A stretch of DNA of 64,000 nucleotides from DATAYA01 sp963754235 (GTDB taxonomy: Bacteria; Pseudomonadota; Alphaproteobacteria; Acetobacterales; Acetobacteraceae), in NCBI GenBank assembly GCA_963754235.1, contig CAVWFK010000018.1:241368-305367 (forward strand), read 5' to 3'. Of this stretch, positions 51,119-60,695 are shown piece by piece. The position numbers and the translations under genes were made by a program. The stretch's first letter is position 1. The number at the start of each line of letters is the position of its first letter. The notes below the pieces were generated by a model. It was given only the letters and a program-made list of their open reading frames with translations, was not told the origin of the DNA and did no database searches.

Positions 51119-52272
51119 GGACGGTCACTGTGCTGGGCAGCACCGGCAGCGTCGGCACCAGCACGGTCGAACTGCTCGCGGCCGACCCCGGTTCCTGGCG
51201 TGTGCAGGCACTGGTCGGGGGCCGCAATGCCGGCCTGCTCGCCGCCCAGGCGCGCCGGCTCGGTGCGATGCGTGCCGTGATCAGCGACCCCGCGGCCTAC
51301 GCGGCGCTCGCCGAGGCGCTGGCGGGCAGCGGCATCGAGGCCGCCGCCGGTCCGGACGCGGTGATCGAGGCCGCTTCACTCGGTGCCGACTGGACGATGG
51401 CCGCGATCACCGGGGCTGCCGGCTTGCCGGCAACCCTCGCCGCGATCCGCGGCGGGCGCTGCGTGGCGCTCGCCAACAAGGAGGCGCTGGTATGCGCCGG
51501 CGAGCTGATGCTGCGTGCCGTTCATGAAGCCGGCGCCACCCTGCTGCCGGTCGATTCCGAGCACAACGCGGTGTTCCAGGCGCTCGCCGAGGGCAATGCC
51601 GCGTCGGTGGAGCGGATCGTGCTCACCTCCTCCGGCGGTCCGTTCCGCACCGCCAGCCGCGAGGAGATGGCGCGCGCGACGCCGGAAATCGCGCTTCGCC
51701 ACCCGGTATGGTCGATGGGGGCCAAGATCTCCATCGACAGTGCGACCATGATGAACAAGGGCCTGGAGGTGATCGAGGCGGCGCGCCTCTTTTCGCTGCC
51801 CGAAGACCGCGTCGAGGTGCTGGTGCATCCGCAGGCGGCGGTGCACGGCATGGTCTGCTACCGCGACGGCAGCGTGCTCGCCCAACTCGGCGCCGCCGAC
51901 ATGCGCATTCCGATCGCGCACGCGCTCGCCTGGCCGCGGCGGATCGCGACCGACTGCTCGCGGCTCGACCTCGCGAGATTGGTGCGGCTCGAGTTCTTCG
52001 CCCCTGACCCGGTGCGGTTCCCGGCGCTGCGGCTGGCGCGCGACGCCTTGCGCGCCGGCGGCGGCGCCCCCACCATCCTCAATGCGGCCAACGAGGTGGC
52101 CGTCGCGGCGTTCCTCGCCCGGCGGATCGGCTTTCTCGACATCGCGGCGACCGTGGAGACGGTGCTGGACCGGCTGGGGGCGCCGCCGGCCGAGGCGCTG
52201 GATGCGGTGCGTGATCTTGATGCAATATCGCGCCGGCACGCGGAGCGGATCGCCGCCGCCCGCGCCGCCTGA
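51109..52272 (+). CDS. dxr: 1-deoxy-D-xylulose-5-phosphate reductoisomerase
   Basis: This 387-residue enzyme catalyses the first committed step of the MEP isoprenoid pathway, feeding uppS. It has the NADPH site VTVLGSTGSVGTSTVELLA, the metal and substrate region LLPVDSEHNAVFQAL and SSGGPFRTASREEM, and MMNKGLEVIEAARLF. GTG 51109 opens AVRTVTVLG and overlaps the cdsA end by ten bases. Length is normal. Confidence 0.95.
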   Translation: MAVRTVTVLGSTGSVGTSTVELLAADPGSWRVQALVGGRNAGLLAAQARRLGAMRAVISDPAAYAALAEALAGSGIEAAAGPDAVIEAASLGADWTMAAITGAAGLPATLAAIRGGRCVALANKEALVCAGELMLRAVHEAGATLLPVDSEHNAVFQALAEGNAASVERIVLTSSGGPFRTASREEMARATPEIALRHPVWSMGAKISIDSATMMNKGLEVIEAARLFSLPEDRVEVLVHPQAAVHGMVCYRDGSVLAQLGAADMRIPIAHALAWPRRIATDCSRLDLARLVRLEFFAPDPVRFPALRLARDALRAGGGAPTILNAANEVAVAAFLARRIGFLDIAATVETVLDRLGAPPAEALDAVRDLDAISRRHAERIAAARAA

Positions 52273-52291
52273 CGGTCCGGGAAACGACGCC

Positions 52292-53398
52292 ATGCTGCCT
52301 CACCTTGTCGCCACTCTGCGCACCTTGATCGCCTTCGCGATCGTGCTCGGGGTGCTGGTGTTCGTGCACGAACTCGGCCACTACCTCGCCGCCCGCTGGC
52401 GCGGCGTGCGCGTGGAGGCGTTCTCGATCGGCTTCGGCCGGGCGTTCGCGAGCTGGACCGACCGCGCCGGCACGGTCTGGAAGCTCGCCTGGCTGCCGCT
52501 TGGCGGCTACGTAAAGATGCACGGCCAGGAACGGCCTGAGGACGTCGCCCCCGAGGTGCGGGCGCGCTGGATCGAAGGTGAAACCTTCCAGGGCAAGCCG
52601 GTCGGCTCGCGGGTGCTGATCGTCGCTGCCGGTCCGATCGCCAATTTCGTGCTCGCCGTGGTGCTGTTCACGCTGCTGTTCGCGACCGTGGGCCGGCCGG
52701 TGGCGCTGCCCGAGGTGGGCGGCGTGGTGCCTGCCAGTGCCGCCGCCGCCGCCGGCTTGCGCGAAGGCGACCGCGTGCTTGCGATCGACGGCCAGCCGGT
52801 TCAGCGCTTCCTCGACATCCAGCGCATCGTCGTCGCCCGACCCGGCCAGCACGTGACCGTGCGGATCGCGCGCGGCAATGCCACCGAGACGGTGCCGGTG
52901 ACACTCGGCGCGCGGATGATGGACGGACAAAGAGAGGGCGTGCTCGGCATCAGCGCCGGCAAGACCAACTATGTCCGCGTCGGCCCGCTTGGCGCGGTCG
53001 CGGCCGGCGCCACGCAGACCTGGCAGATCACCCGCGACACGGTGGCCGGCATTGGGCAGATGATCAGCGGCCGGCGCGGCACCGCCGATCTCGGCGGGCC
53101 GCTGCGCATCGCCGAACTGTCGGGGCAGGTGGCCGAGCTTGGCTTCGCGAGCCTGATTTCATTCATCGCCGTGCTGTCGGTCAACCTGGGGCTGATCAAC
53201 CTGTTCCCGATCCCGATTCTGGACGGGGGCCACCTGCTGTTCTATCTGGCCGAGGCGATCCGCGGCCGGCCGATTCCGCCGCGGGCGCTGGAATACGGCT
53301 ATCGCGCCGGCTTCGCGCTGCTGGCGGGGCTGTTCCTGTTCGCAACCTGGAACGATCTCACCCAGCTTGGCATTTTCCGTTGGATGGCCGGGCTCTGA
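52292..53398 (+). CDS. rseP: site-2 protease RseP (M50)
   Basis: This 368-residue inner-membrane zinc protease has the zinc motif HELGH at 26-30 in a membrane helix, one visible PDZ domain (about residues 125-200, PASAAAAAGLREGDRVLAID) and the second metal-site motif LFPIPILDGGHLLF near residue 310. RseP cleaves anti-sigma factors and signal-peptide remnants. It is upstream of bamA, as in most Gram-negatives. E. coli RseP has two PDZ domains; this one appears shorter. Confidence 0.93.
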   Translation: MLPHLVATLRTLIAFAIVLGVLVFVHELGHYLAARWRGVRVEAFSIGFGRAFASWTDRAGTVWKLAWLPLGGYVKMHGQERPEDVAPEVRARWIEGETFQGKPVGSRVLIVAAGPIANFVLAVVLFTLLFATVGRPVALPEVGGVVPASAAAAAGLREGDRVLAIDGQPVQRFLDIQRIVVARPGQHVTVRIARGNATETVPVTLGARMMDGQREGVLGISAGKTNYVRVGPLGAVAAGATQTWQITRDTVAGIGQMISGRRGTADLGGPLRIAELSGQVAELGFASLISFIAVLSVNLGLINLFPIPILDGGHLLFYLAEAIRGRPIPPRALEYGYRAGFALLAGLFLFATWNDLTQLGIFRWMAGL

Positions 53399-53610
53399 GC
53401 GGCTAGACCGCCGATCCCCGCGACAGGCGCCCCCCCGCGGCAAGCTGAGCCGCAAGCTGGGCAGTGGTGGCGAGGCGGCGGGCCCGCGGCTATGCTGCAT
53501 GGCCCGGCTTCGGCCGGGTGCCGAGTCGGAGAATGCTGTCGCGACGGGCCGTGCCGGAAATCCCGGCCGGCTGGGGGTCGTGTGCGGCCAGTGTTTGGGG
53601 GAACTGGTTT

Positions 53611-55944
53611 TTGAACGTCAAGCACGCCGCCCTCCTGGCCACCGCCGGTCTTGTGCCCTGTGTTCCCTGGTTGCAGGCTCATGCCCAGGCGCCCGCCGCC
53701 CCGCGGGCCGCCCGGCCGGTGGCGGCGCGGCCGGGCGACGTGATCCAGGCCATCCGTGTCGAGGGCAACCAGCGCATCGAGAGCGGCACAGTGCTTTCCT
53801 ACATGCTGCTGCAGGCGGGCGACCCGTTCGATCCCGACCGCATCGACCGGTCGCTCAAGACGCTCTACGCGACCGGGCTGTTCCGCGACGTCAACATCAG
53901 CCGCGACGGGAACGATCTGGTGGTACGAGTGATCGAGAACCCGATCGTCAATCGCATCGCCTTCGAGGGCAATCGCGCGGTCACCGACGCGCAGCTTCTG
54001 CCGGTGCTCGGCCTGCGCCCGCGCGCGGTCTATACGCCGCAGATGGCCGAGGCCGACCGCCAGCACATCCTCGACCTCTACGCCCAGCGCGGCCGCTACG
54101 CCGCGACCGTGGTACCCAAGGTGATCCGGCTGCCGCAGAACCGCGTCGATGTGGTGTTCGAGATCAATGAAGGCACGCTCACGCTGGTCAGCCGCATCAC
54201 CTTCGTCGGCAACCACGCCTTCGGCGAGGGCGAGCTGAAGGATGTGATCAGCAGCCGCGAGCAGGCGTTCTGGCGCATCCTCACCAATTCCGACGAGTAC
54301 AATCCCGAGCGCGTCGATTTCGATCGCGAGCTGTTGCGCCGCTTCTATCTCAAGAACGGCTTTGTCGATTTCACGGTCGAGAACGTGAGTGTCGAACTCG
54401 CTCCCGACCGCTCCTCGTTCTTTCTTACCTATGTGCTGCACGAGGGCGCTCGCTATCGCGTCGCCAAGGTCAGCGTGGACAGCCATCTGCCGAAGGTGCC
54501 GGGCGCCTCACTGATGCGGCTGGTCCAGCTCTCGCCGGGCGACTGGTACGACGGCGACGCGGTCGAGCGCAGCACGGAGGCGATTCAGGACGATTTGCAG
54601 AATCGCGGCGTTGCGTTCGTCGAGGTCACGCCGCGCATCGCGCGCAACCGTGCCAAGCACACCGTCAATCTGGTGTTCGACGTCACGCAGGGTCCGCGCG
54701 TCTATGTCGAACGCATCAACATCACCGGCAACACCCGCACCGAGGACAAAGTCATCCGCCGCGAGTTCCAGCTTGCTGAGGGCGACGCCTACAGCGCCTC
54801 CGCGATCCGCAAGACCCGCCAGCGGCTGCAAGATCTCGGCTATTTCAGCAACGTGGACATCAAGACCGTGCCCGGCTCGGCGCCGGATCGCGCCATCCTC
54901 GACACCACCGTCGCGGAAAAATCGACCGGTGAGTTTACTATCGGCGGCGGCTACTCCACCGATATCGGCGCGCTCGCCAACGCGGGCCTGCGCGAGCGCA
55001 ACCTGATCGGCACCGGCATCGACGCGAGCCTCGGCGGCACGCTCGCGCAAAAAGAGAGCCAGGTTAACCTCTCTATCACCGACCCTTATTTCCTCGACCG
55101 CAACCTGGTTGCGGGCTTCGACCTGTTTCATGTGCAGACCAACAATCTCGACATTTCCAACTACAACGAGCGCCGCACCGGTGGCACGTTGCGGCTCGGC
55201 TACCAGTTCAACGACCATCTGAGCCAGGCTTGGAACTACTCGCTGGTGCAACGCACGGTCTTCGACATCCAGAGCGGCGCCAGCCTCTACATCGTCAACC
55301 AGGCCGGCTCCTCGCTGCTCTCCCAGATCGGCCAGACGCTGACCGTGGACTATCGCGACAGCAAGGTCGATCCGCACACGGGTTTTGTGCTGCGCTTCGG
55401 CAGCGACTTCGCCGGTATCGGCGGCGATGCGCACTTTGTCCGCACCAAGGTCGATGGTGTCTATTACGTCCCGCTCGACCGCTTCACCGGCAATTCCGAC
55501 TGGGGGATCGCGATCTCGGGTGGTGCCGGCTATCTGTTCCAGCTTGACGGCCAAATCGAGAAGATCATCGACCGCTTCTTCCTGGGCGGCGATAATCTGC
55601 GCGGCTTCCAGGCCGGCGGCGCCGGGCCGCACGACGTCGCCACCGGCGAGAGCCTGGGCGGGCGCTTTATCTGGACGCAATCGACCGAGTTGCGCTTCCC
55701 GCTGCCGATCTCGCCCGATATCGGCCTTTCGGGCCGCGCCTTCGTCGATGTCGGCGCCCTTTCGGTGGTGAATACTACCTTCGGCCCGGTCTTCGACAGC
55801 CCGGCCCCGCGGGTCGGCGCCGGCGTGGGTGTGTCCTGGCGCACCCCGTTCGGGCTGATCAACATTGACGTGGCCGACGCGGTGGTCAAGCAGAAGGACG
55901 ACAAGACCCAGGTGTTTCGCTTTGGATTTGGCACGAGGTTCTGA
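53611..55944 (+). CDS. bamA: outer membrane protein assembly factor BamA
   Basis: This 777-residue protein has a signal peptide (ending about residue 28, LQAHAQA), five POTRA domains (about residues 45-440) and a C-terminal barrel ending with phenylalanine (FRFGFGTRF) and holding RGFQAGGAGPHD (the Arg finger loop region). It inserts proteins into the outer membrane. The TTG at 53611 is preferred because it begins the signal peptide and GGGGGA lies upstream; longer in-frame starts do not give a signal peptide. Confidence 0.93.
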   Translation: MNVKHAALLATAGLVPCVPWLQAHAQAPAAPRAARPVAARPGDVIQAIRVEGNQRIESGTVLSYMLLQAGDPFDPDRIDRSLKTLYATGLFRDVNISRDGNDLVVRVIENPIVNRIAFEGNRAVTDAQLLPVLGLRPRAVYTPQMAEADRQHILDLYAQRGRYAATVVPKVIRLPQNRVDVVFEINEGTLTLVSRITFVGNHAFGEGELKDVISSREQAFWRILTNSDEYNPERVDFDRELLRRFYLKNGFVDFTVENVSVELAPDRSSFFLTYVLHEGARYRVAKVSVDSHLPKVPGASLMRLVQLSPGDWYDGDAVERSTEAIQDDLQNRGVAFVEVTPRIARNRAKHTVNLVFDVTQGPRVYVERINITGNTRTEDKVIRREFQLAEGDAYSASAIRKTRQRLQDLGYFSNVDIKTVPGSAPDRAILDTTVAEKSTGEFTIGGGYSTDIGALANAGLRERNLIGTGIDASLGGTLAQKESQVNLSITDPYFLDRNLVAGFDLFHVQTNNLDISNYNERRTGGTLRLGYQFNDHLSQAWNYSLVQRTVFDIQSGASLYIVNQAGSSLLSQIGQTLTVDYRDSKVDPHTGFVLRFGSDFAGIGGDAHFVRTKVDGVYYVPLDRFTGNSDWGIAISGGAGYLFQLDGQIEKIIDRFFLGGDNLRGFQAGGAGPHDVATGESLGGRFIWTQSTELRFPLPISPDIGLSGRAFVDVGALSVVNTTFGPVFDSPAPRVGAGVGVSWRTPFGLINIDVADAVVKQKDDKTQVFRFGFGTRF

Positions 55945-55945
55945 G

Positions 55946-56869
55946 TTGCAAAAACACCATCTTCCCCGTTTCGCCGCCGCGGCCCTCGCTGCCGCGGCGC
56001 TGCTCACCGCGCCCTTGATCACCGCATCTGGCGTTCACGCCCAGAATAAGGGGCCGGGATGGTTCATCCCGCCGCAGGCGCAGCCCCATCCGGCCCCGCG
56101 GCGAGTGGCCACGCCGCCGCCGCAGGAGCCGACGGTGCCGCCACCGCCCGCGCCGGTCGCCGCGCCCGGGCCGCCGCCCGATTTCGCCAAGCTGCCGGAA
56201 TTGCCGGTGCCCACGCTCCCTGATCTCGCCAAAGGGACGGCGCCGCCAGTCGCGGTGGTCGGCGTGCTCGGCGTGCCGGAGGTGATGCGCGCTTCCGGCG
56301 CCGCCCAGCAGGTGCAGAAGGTGATCGGCGCGCGGCGCGACAAGCTCAACCAGGACGCGCAGACGGAGCAGGCCGCCTGGCGCGACTTGCAGCAGGCGCT
56401 GGTCAACGACCGCTCCCGGCTTACCCCAACGGTGGTTCGCGCCCGCGAACGCGCGCTGCAGGAGCGGATCACCAACGCGCAAAAGACTTTTCGAGATCGC
56501 AACACAATCATCCAGGAAGCGGCGCAGGTGGCCTTGGGGCAGATCGAGCGCACGCTGATCGCGGTGATCCGGCAGGTAGCCGCAAGCCGAGGCATGAACC
56601 TGGTCCTGCACCGGGCCCAGATCGCGCTCAACGTGAACGCGTTCGACATCACCCAGCAAGTTGCCGATCAGCTCAACAAGGTGCTGCCCGCGGTGCGCAT
56701 TCCGCCAGACGGGATGCCGGCGGCCAAGTTCCTGGCCATGCAGAAGACGACAACGCCCGCCACTTCGGCCGCCGCGACCGCCCAATCTGGGACCGCCACG
56801 CCTGCGCCGCCGCCCGCCACCCCGAGCAGCAAGTCGGCCGTCGCCGCGCCGCCCCCCCACAAGAAGTGA
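55946..56869 (+). CDS. Skp/OmpH family periplasmic chaperone, proline-rich form
   Basis: This 307-residue protein has a signal peptide (ending near GVHAQ, about residue 32), a Pro-rich segment (about 40-90), a Skp-like coiled region (about 105-245; QVQKVIGARRDKLNQDAQTE and LQERITNAQKTFRDRNTIIQ) and a Pro/Ala tail ending PPPHKK. E. coli Skp is half as long. The TTG start follows GAGG and comes right after the bamA stop. It probably carries outer-membrane proteins to BamA. Confidence 0.8.
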   Translation: MQKHHLPRFAAAALAAAALLTAPLITASGVHAQNKGPGWFIPPQAQPHPAPRRVATPPPQEPTVPPPPAPVAAPGPPPDFAKLPELPVPTLPDLAKGTAPPVAVVGVLGVPEVMRASGAAQQVQKVIGARRDKLNQDAQTEQAAWRDLQQALVNDRSRLTPTVVRARERALQERITNAQKTFRDRNTIIQEAAQVALGQIERTLIAVIRQVAASRGMNLVLHRAQIALNVNAFDITQQVADQLNKVLPAVRIPPDGMPAAKFLAMQKTTTPATSAAATAQSGTATPAPPPATPSSKSAVAAPPPHKK

Positions 56870-57921
56870 GCGGCGGCGACCCGGTCGGCGACCCCCGGTT
56901 CTACGCGCGCAGCGGCCCCCACTCGCTCGCCGCGGTCGCCGCGGCGGCGGGCGCGCCGCTGCCGCCGGGCGTCGCGCCGGTGATGTTGCACGGGGTCGCG
57001 TCGCTGCACCTCGCCGGGCCGGAGCAAGTGAGCTGGCTCGACAACCGGCGCTATGCTCGGCTGTTGAGCGAGACGCGGGCCGGTGCCGTGATCGTGCATC
57101 CTGACCTGGCGGGCCGCGTGGCGGCGGGTAGCGTGGCGCTGGTGACCGAGCAGCCGTACCTCGGCTGGGCTCGCGTCGCTGCCCTGTTCCATCCGCCGGC
57201 GCCGCTGCGGCCGGGGATCGGGCCGGGCGCGGTGGTCGATCCCGGCGCCGAAGTGGACGCAAGTGCCGAAATCGGGCCGCTGGCGGTGGTGGGCGCGCGG
57301 TCGCGGATCGGCGCTCGCTGCCGCATCGGCGCGGGCGCGGTGATCGGCGAGGGGGTCGAGATCGGCGAGGATGGCCGGATCGGGCCCCATGCCAGCGTCA
57401 GCCACGCCCTGGTGGGCCGGCGAGTGCAGATTGGTCCCGGCGCCCGCATCGGCCATGAGGGGTTCGGCTTCGCCTCGGCCGCGGCTGGGTTTGTCACCGT
57501 CCCGCAGGTCGGCCGCGTGATCCTCGAGGACGACGTCGAGATCGGCGCCAACAGCACGATCGACCGCGGCTCGGCACAGGATACCGTGATCGGTGCCGGT
57601 TCGCGGCTCGACAACCTGGTGCAGATCGGCCACAACGTCCGGCTGGGGCGCTGCTGCGTCATCGTGGCCCAGGCCGGCATCTCGGGCTCCACGGTGCTCG
57701 AGGATTTCGTCACGGTCGCCGGCCAGGCGGGCCTGATCGGGCACCTGCACGTGGGCCAAGGTGCGCGGATCGGCGCGCAAGCCGGCGTCATGGCTGACGT
57801 GGATGCGCGGGCGGAGGTTCTCGGCAGCCCCGCCGGGCCGGTCCGTGCTTTCTTTCGTCAGGTCGCGGTGTTGCGCCGCCTGGCCCGGGAAGGGCGGTCG
57901 GAGCGGGAGGAAACGGGCTGA
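56866..57921 (+). CDS. lpxD: UDP-3-O-(3-hydroxyacyl)glucosamine N-acyltransferase
   Basis: This 351-residue left-handed beta-helix enzyme adds the second acyl chain in lipid A synthesis. The N-terminal LpxD domain is followed by hexapeptide repeats, with IGHEGFGFA carrying the expected His and QIGHNVRLGRCCVIVAQAGI later. The GTG start overlaps the skp stop (GTGA). fabZ follows after four bases. Confidence 0.95.
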   Translation: MSGGDPVGDPRFYARSGPHSLAAVAAAAGAPLPPGVAPVMLHGVASLHLAGPEQVSWLDNRRYARLLSETRAGAVIVHPDLAGRVAAGSVALVTEQPYLGWARVAALFHPPAPLRPGIGPGAVVDPGAEVDASAEIGPLAVVGARSRIGARCRIGAGAVIGEGVEIGEDGRIGPHASVSHALVGRRVQIGPGARIGHEGFGFASAAAGFVTVPQVGRVILEDDVEIGANSTIDRGSAQDTVIGAGSRLDNLVQIGHNVRLGRCCVIVAQAGISGSTVLEDFVTVAGQAGLIGHLHVGQGARIGAQAGVMADVDARAEVLGSPAGPVRAFFRQVAVLRRLAREGRSEREETG

Positions 57922-57925
57922 CGCG

Positions 57926-58414
57926 ATGGACGGGCGCGAGGCGACGGCAATCTCCACCGCGAGCGAGGACCGCGTGATCGACATCGCTCGGATCATGCAC
58001 GCCATCCCGCACCGCTACCCGTTCCTGATGATCGACCGGGTGGTGGATGTGCGGCCGGACCGGTCGGCGGTGGGGATCAAGAACGTCTCCGCGAACGAGG
58101 GCTTCTTCGAGGGCCACTTCCCCGGCCACAAGGTGATGCCGGGTGTGCTGATCATCGAGAGCATGGCGCAGACGGCGGCGGTGCTGGTGGTGGAAACCCT
58201 GGGCCCTGATGCCGCCGGCAAGCTGGTCTATTTCATGAGCATCGAGGGCGCCAAGTTCCGCCGCCCGGTGGTGCCGGGGGACCAACTTCGCATCCACGTC
58301 GCCAAGGATCGCCGCCGCGGCAACGTCTGGAAGTTCACCGCGGTCGCGCGCGTCAATGGCGTGTTGGTGGCCGAGGCGACCTATGCCGCCATGATCATGG
58401 ACCGCACCGCCTGA
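57926..58414 (+). CDS. fabZ: 3-hydroxyacyl-ACP dehydratase FabZ
   Basis: This 162-residue hot-dog enzyme dehydrates 3-hydroxyacyl-ACP in fatty acid synthesis and competes with LpxA for substrate. The active site reads FFEGHFPGHKVMPGVLIIES, with its catalytic His and Glu, preceded by PHRYPFLMIDRVVDV. GGGAGGAAACG precedes the ATG at 57926. It lies between lpxD and lpxA, the usual order. Confidence 0.96.
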   Translation: MDGREATAISTASEDRVIDIARIMHAIPHRYPFLMIDRVVDVRPDRSAVGIKNVSANEGFFEGHFPGHKVMPGVLIIESMAQTAAVLVVETLGPDAAGKLVYFMSIEGAKFRRPVVPGDQLRIHVAKDRRRGNVWKFTAVARVNGVLVAEATYAAMIMDRTA

Positions 58415-58516
58415 GAGGGCGGCGGTAACACGCTGATACAACGATTGTCTTGGCCGGACTGGGGTGGTCGGCGAAAGCTCGCACCGTTGCCGGCCGGCTG
58501 CCATTGAGGGCGCAGA

Positions 58517-59383
58517 ATGCTGGATCAGACTGAACCCGAACTCACCGCACGCGAACTCGGGGCCGCCGCCGCGATCGCGGTCCACCCGAATGCCGTCGTC
58601 GCGCGCGGGGCGGAGCTGGCCGAGGGCGTCTCGATCGGGCCGTGGTGCCATATCGGCCCCGAGGTGGTGATCGAGGCCGGTGCGCGCCTGGTCAGTCACG
58701 TCGTGGTGGACGGCCGCACCCGGATCGGCGCCGGCGCGGTGCTGTGGCCATTCTGCACCGTGGGCCTGGCGCCCCAGGATCTGAAATATCGCGGCGAGCC
58801 GACTGCCTGCGAGATCGGCGCCCGCACCCAGGTGCGCGAGCACTGCACCATCCATCGAGGCACCGTCACCGGCACCGGCGTCACACGGGTCGGCGCCGAC
58901 TGCCTGCTGATGGCGGTGACGCATGTGGCACACGACTGCGCCCTCGGCGATAGTGTGATCGTCGCGAATAACGTCGTCATGGGCGGGCACGTCACGATCG
59001 GCGAGGGGGCAGTGATCGGCGGCGCGGCGGCGCTGCATCAGTTCGTCCGCATCGGCCGCGGCGCGATGGTGGGCGGCGTCTCGGGCGTGGAGGCCGACGT
59101 GATCCCGTTCGGCAGCGTGCTCGGCAACCGCGCGCGCCTCGTCGGGCTGAACGTGATCGGGCTCAAGCGCCGCGGCATCGGGCACGACCGGCTGCACGCG
59201 CTGCGCCGCGCGTTCCGTACCCTGTTTGCAGGAGAGGGTGTGTTCGCCGAGCGGCTCTCGCAGGTGCGGGCACGCGACGGCGCTGATGCGCTGGTCGCCG
59301 AGATTCTTGCGTTTATCGACGCGCCGAGCCGCCGTGGCCTGGTGCGGGCCGCCATCGGCGCGGAGGACGAGTGCGACGCCTAG
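58517..59383 (+). CDS. lpxA: UDP-N-acetylglucosamine acyltransferase
   Basis: This 288-residue beta-helix enzyme catalyses the first step of lipid A synthesis. It contains many hexapeptide repeats, VTHVAHDCALGDSVIVANNV (with the catalytic His) and the C-terminal GLNVIGLKRRGIGHDRLHAL. The ATG at 58517 has a weak GGGCGCAG upstream. A 102-base gap separates it from fabZ, so a separate promoter is possible. Confidence 0.96.
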   Translation: MLDQTEPELTARELGAAAAIAVHPNAVVARGAELAEGVSIGPWCHIGPEVVIEAGARLVSHVVVDGRTRIGAGAVLWPFCTVGLAPQDLKYRGEPTACEIGARTQVREHCTIHRGTVTGTGVTRVGADCLLMAVTHVAHDCALGDSVIVANNVVMGGHVTIGEGAVIGGAAALHQFVRIGRGAMVGGVSGVEADVIPFGSVLGNRARLVGLNVIGLKRRGIGHDRLHALRRAFRTLFAGEGVFAERLSQVRARDGADALVAEILAFIDAPSRRGLVRAAIGAEDECDA

Positions 59384-59434
59384 GGGCGCCTCACCGCTCC
59401 GTCGCTCGAACCGGTGGCCAGTCGTTCGGTTCGG

Positions 59435-59635
59435 TCAGTGCACGGTTCCCGCCGAGATCGGGCCGTCCTCACGTTCCGACGCGCACGCCTCCAGCGCTGC
59501 GGTGATCGCGCCGACGGTACGGGCAAGGTTGAGGGAGGCGGCTTCCTGAGCCAGCATGCGAAGACACTCGAAAATACCACTCGCGGTCGCCGTGCAGTCC
59601 GCATCGGCGCTCCAGACTGGGTCGGCTTCTGCCAT
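59435..59635 (-). CDS. small hypothetical protein, 66 residues
   Basis: I do not recognise this family. On the minus strand an ATG at 59635 opens MAEADPVWSADADCTATASG; helical and acidic, it has LRMLAQEAASLNLARTVGAI in the middle. It has no membrane segment. It is the only gene facing backward inside the lpx run, splitting lpxA from lpxI. Codon use looks protein-like. The AT-rich stretch 59650-59760 may hold its promoter. Confidence 0.5.
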   Translation of the reverse strand: MAEADPVWSADADCTATASGIFECLRMLAQEAASLNLARTVGAITAALEACASEREDGPISAGTVH

Positions 59636-59819
59636 TTTGCGTCCTCGACACACCGGGCCCGACGGATAGTGCGATTGTATGCCAAAACGGTTGCATGGCG
59701 GCAACAAGAAAGTTGATGAGTTTACGGCGACGCTTACCGTGTTTTTGGCGTTGCGTCGCAGACGTCCGAAGAGAGCGTGACACCGGCGTTTCCCCGATCT
59801 GCTTTGACGGCTGTTTCAT

Positions 59820-60695
59820 ATGAGTTATGCGTCCCTTGCAGATCAGCGTCGCGTGCTGGGCATTATCGCGGGGGGCGGCCCGCTGCCGGGAAGGGTTGCG
59901 GCAGCGGCGAAGGCGGCCGGGCGGGCAGTGTTCCTGGTCGGCCTCGAGAGCTTCGCCGAACCCGCGGTCCTGGCGCCTTTCCCGCACCGTTTCGCCCGCC
60001 TTGGCGCCGCCGGCGCGATCCTGGCGCTGCTGCGCGCGCAGCACTGTCGCGACTTGGTGCTGGTAGGGCCGGTGCGCCGTCCGTCGCTGCTTGATCTGCG
60101 GCCTGATGCCGAGGGCGCGCGCCTGCTCGCCCGCATCGGCCGCGCCGCATTCGGCGGCGATGACGGGCTGCTTGCTGCCGTCGTGCGCGTGCTCGGCGAG
60201 GAGGGATTTACGGTCATCGGCGCTCACGAGGTGCTGACCGAGGCGGTGGCACCTTGCGGCACGCTCGGTGCGCACCGGCCCGACGCGGCGGCGCTGGCCG
60301 ACATCGCGCGCGGGATCGCAGTTGCCCGTGCCCTCGGCGCTGCCGATGTCGGCCAGGGCTGTGTGGTGCAGCAGGGGATCGTGCTCGCGGCGGAGGCGAT
60401 CGAAGGCACCGACGCCATGCTGGCCCGGGCCGCGGCACTCGCCCGGCCCGGTCCCGGCGGCGTGTTGGTGAAGCTGGTCAAGCCCGGCCAGGATCGCCGC
60501 GCCGACCTGCCCACGATCGGGCCGGGCACCGTTGGCGCCGCTGCCGCTGCCGGGCTGCGCGGCATCGCGATCGAGGCGGGCGGAACCCTGCTCAGCGATC
60601 GCGCGTCGCTGATCGGGGCTGCCGATGCAGCGGGGCTTTTCCTGCTCGGCATCGACCCGGATAGTGCGGTCTGCCAAACAGGAGAGACGCCATGA
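59820..60695 (+). CDS. lpxI: UDP-2,3-diacylglucosamine pyrophosphatase LpxI
   Basis: This 291-residue protein matches LpxI, the lipid A hydrolase that replaces LpxH in alphaproteobacteria. It opens RVLGIIAGGGPLPGRVAAAA and has VVRVLGEEGFTVIGAHEVLT and IALRDEG-like QGCVVQQGIVLAAEAIEGTD, then LVKLVKPGQDRRADLPTIGP. It follows lpxA after a 436-base gap that includes the small reverse gene. The next gene starts at its overlapping ATGA. Confidence 0.93.
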   Translation: MSYASLADQRRVLGIIAGGGPLPGRVAAAAKAAGRAVFLVGLESFAEPAVLAPFPHRFARLGAAGAILALLRAQHCRDLVLVGPVRRPSLLDLRPDAEGARLLARIGRAAFGGDDGLLAAVVRVLGEEGFTVIGAHEVLTEAVAPCGTLGAHRPDAAALADIARGIAVARALGAADVGQGCVVQQGIVLAAEAIEGTDAMLARAAALARPGPGGVLVKLVKPGQDRRADLPTIGPGTVGAAAAAGLRGIAIEAGGTLLSDRASLIGAADAAGLFLLGIDPDSAVCQTGETP

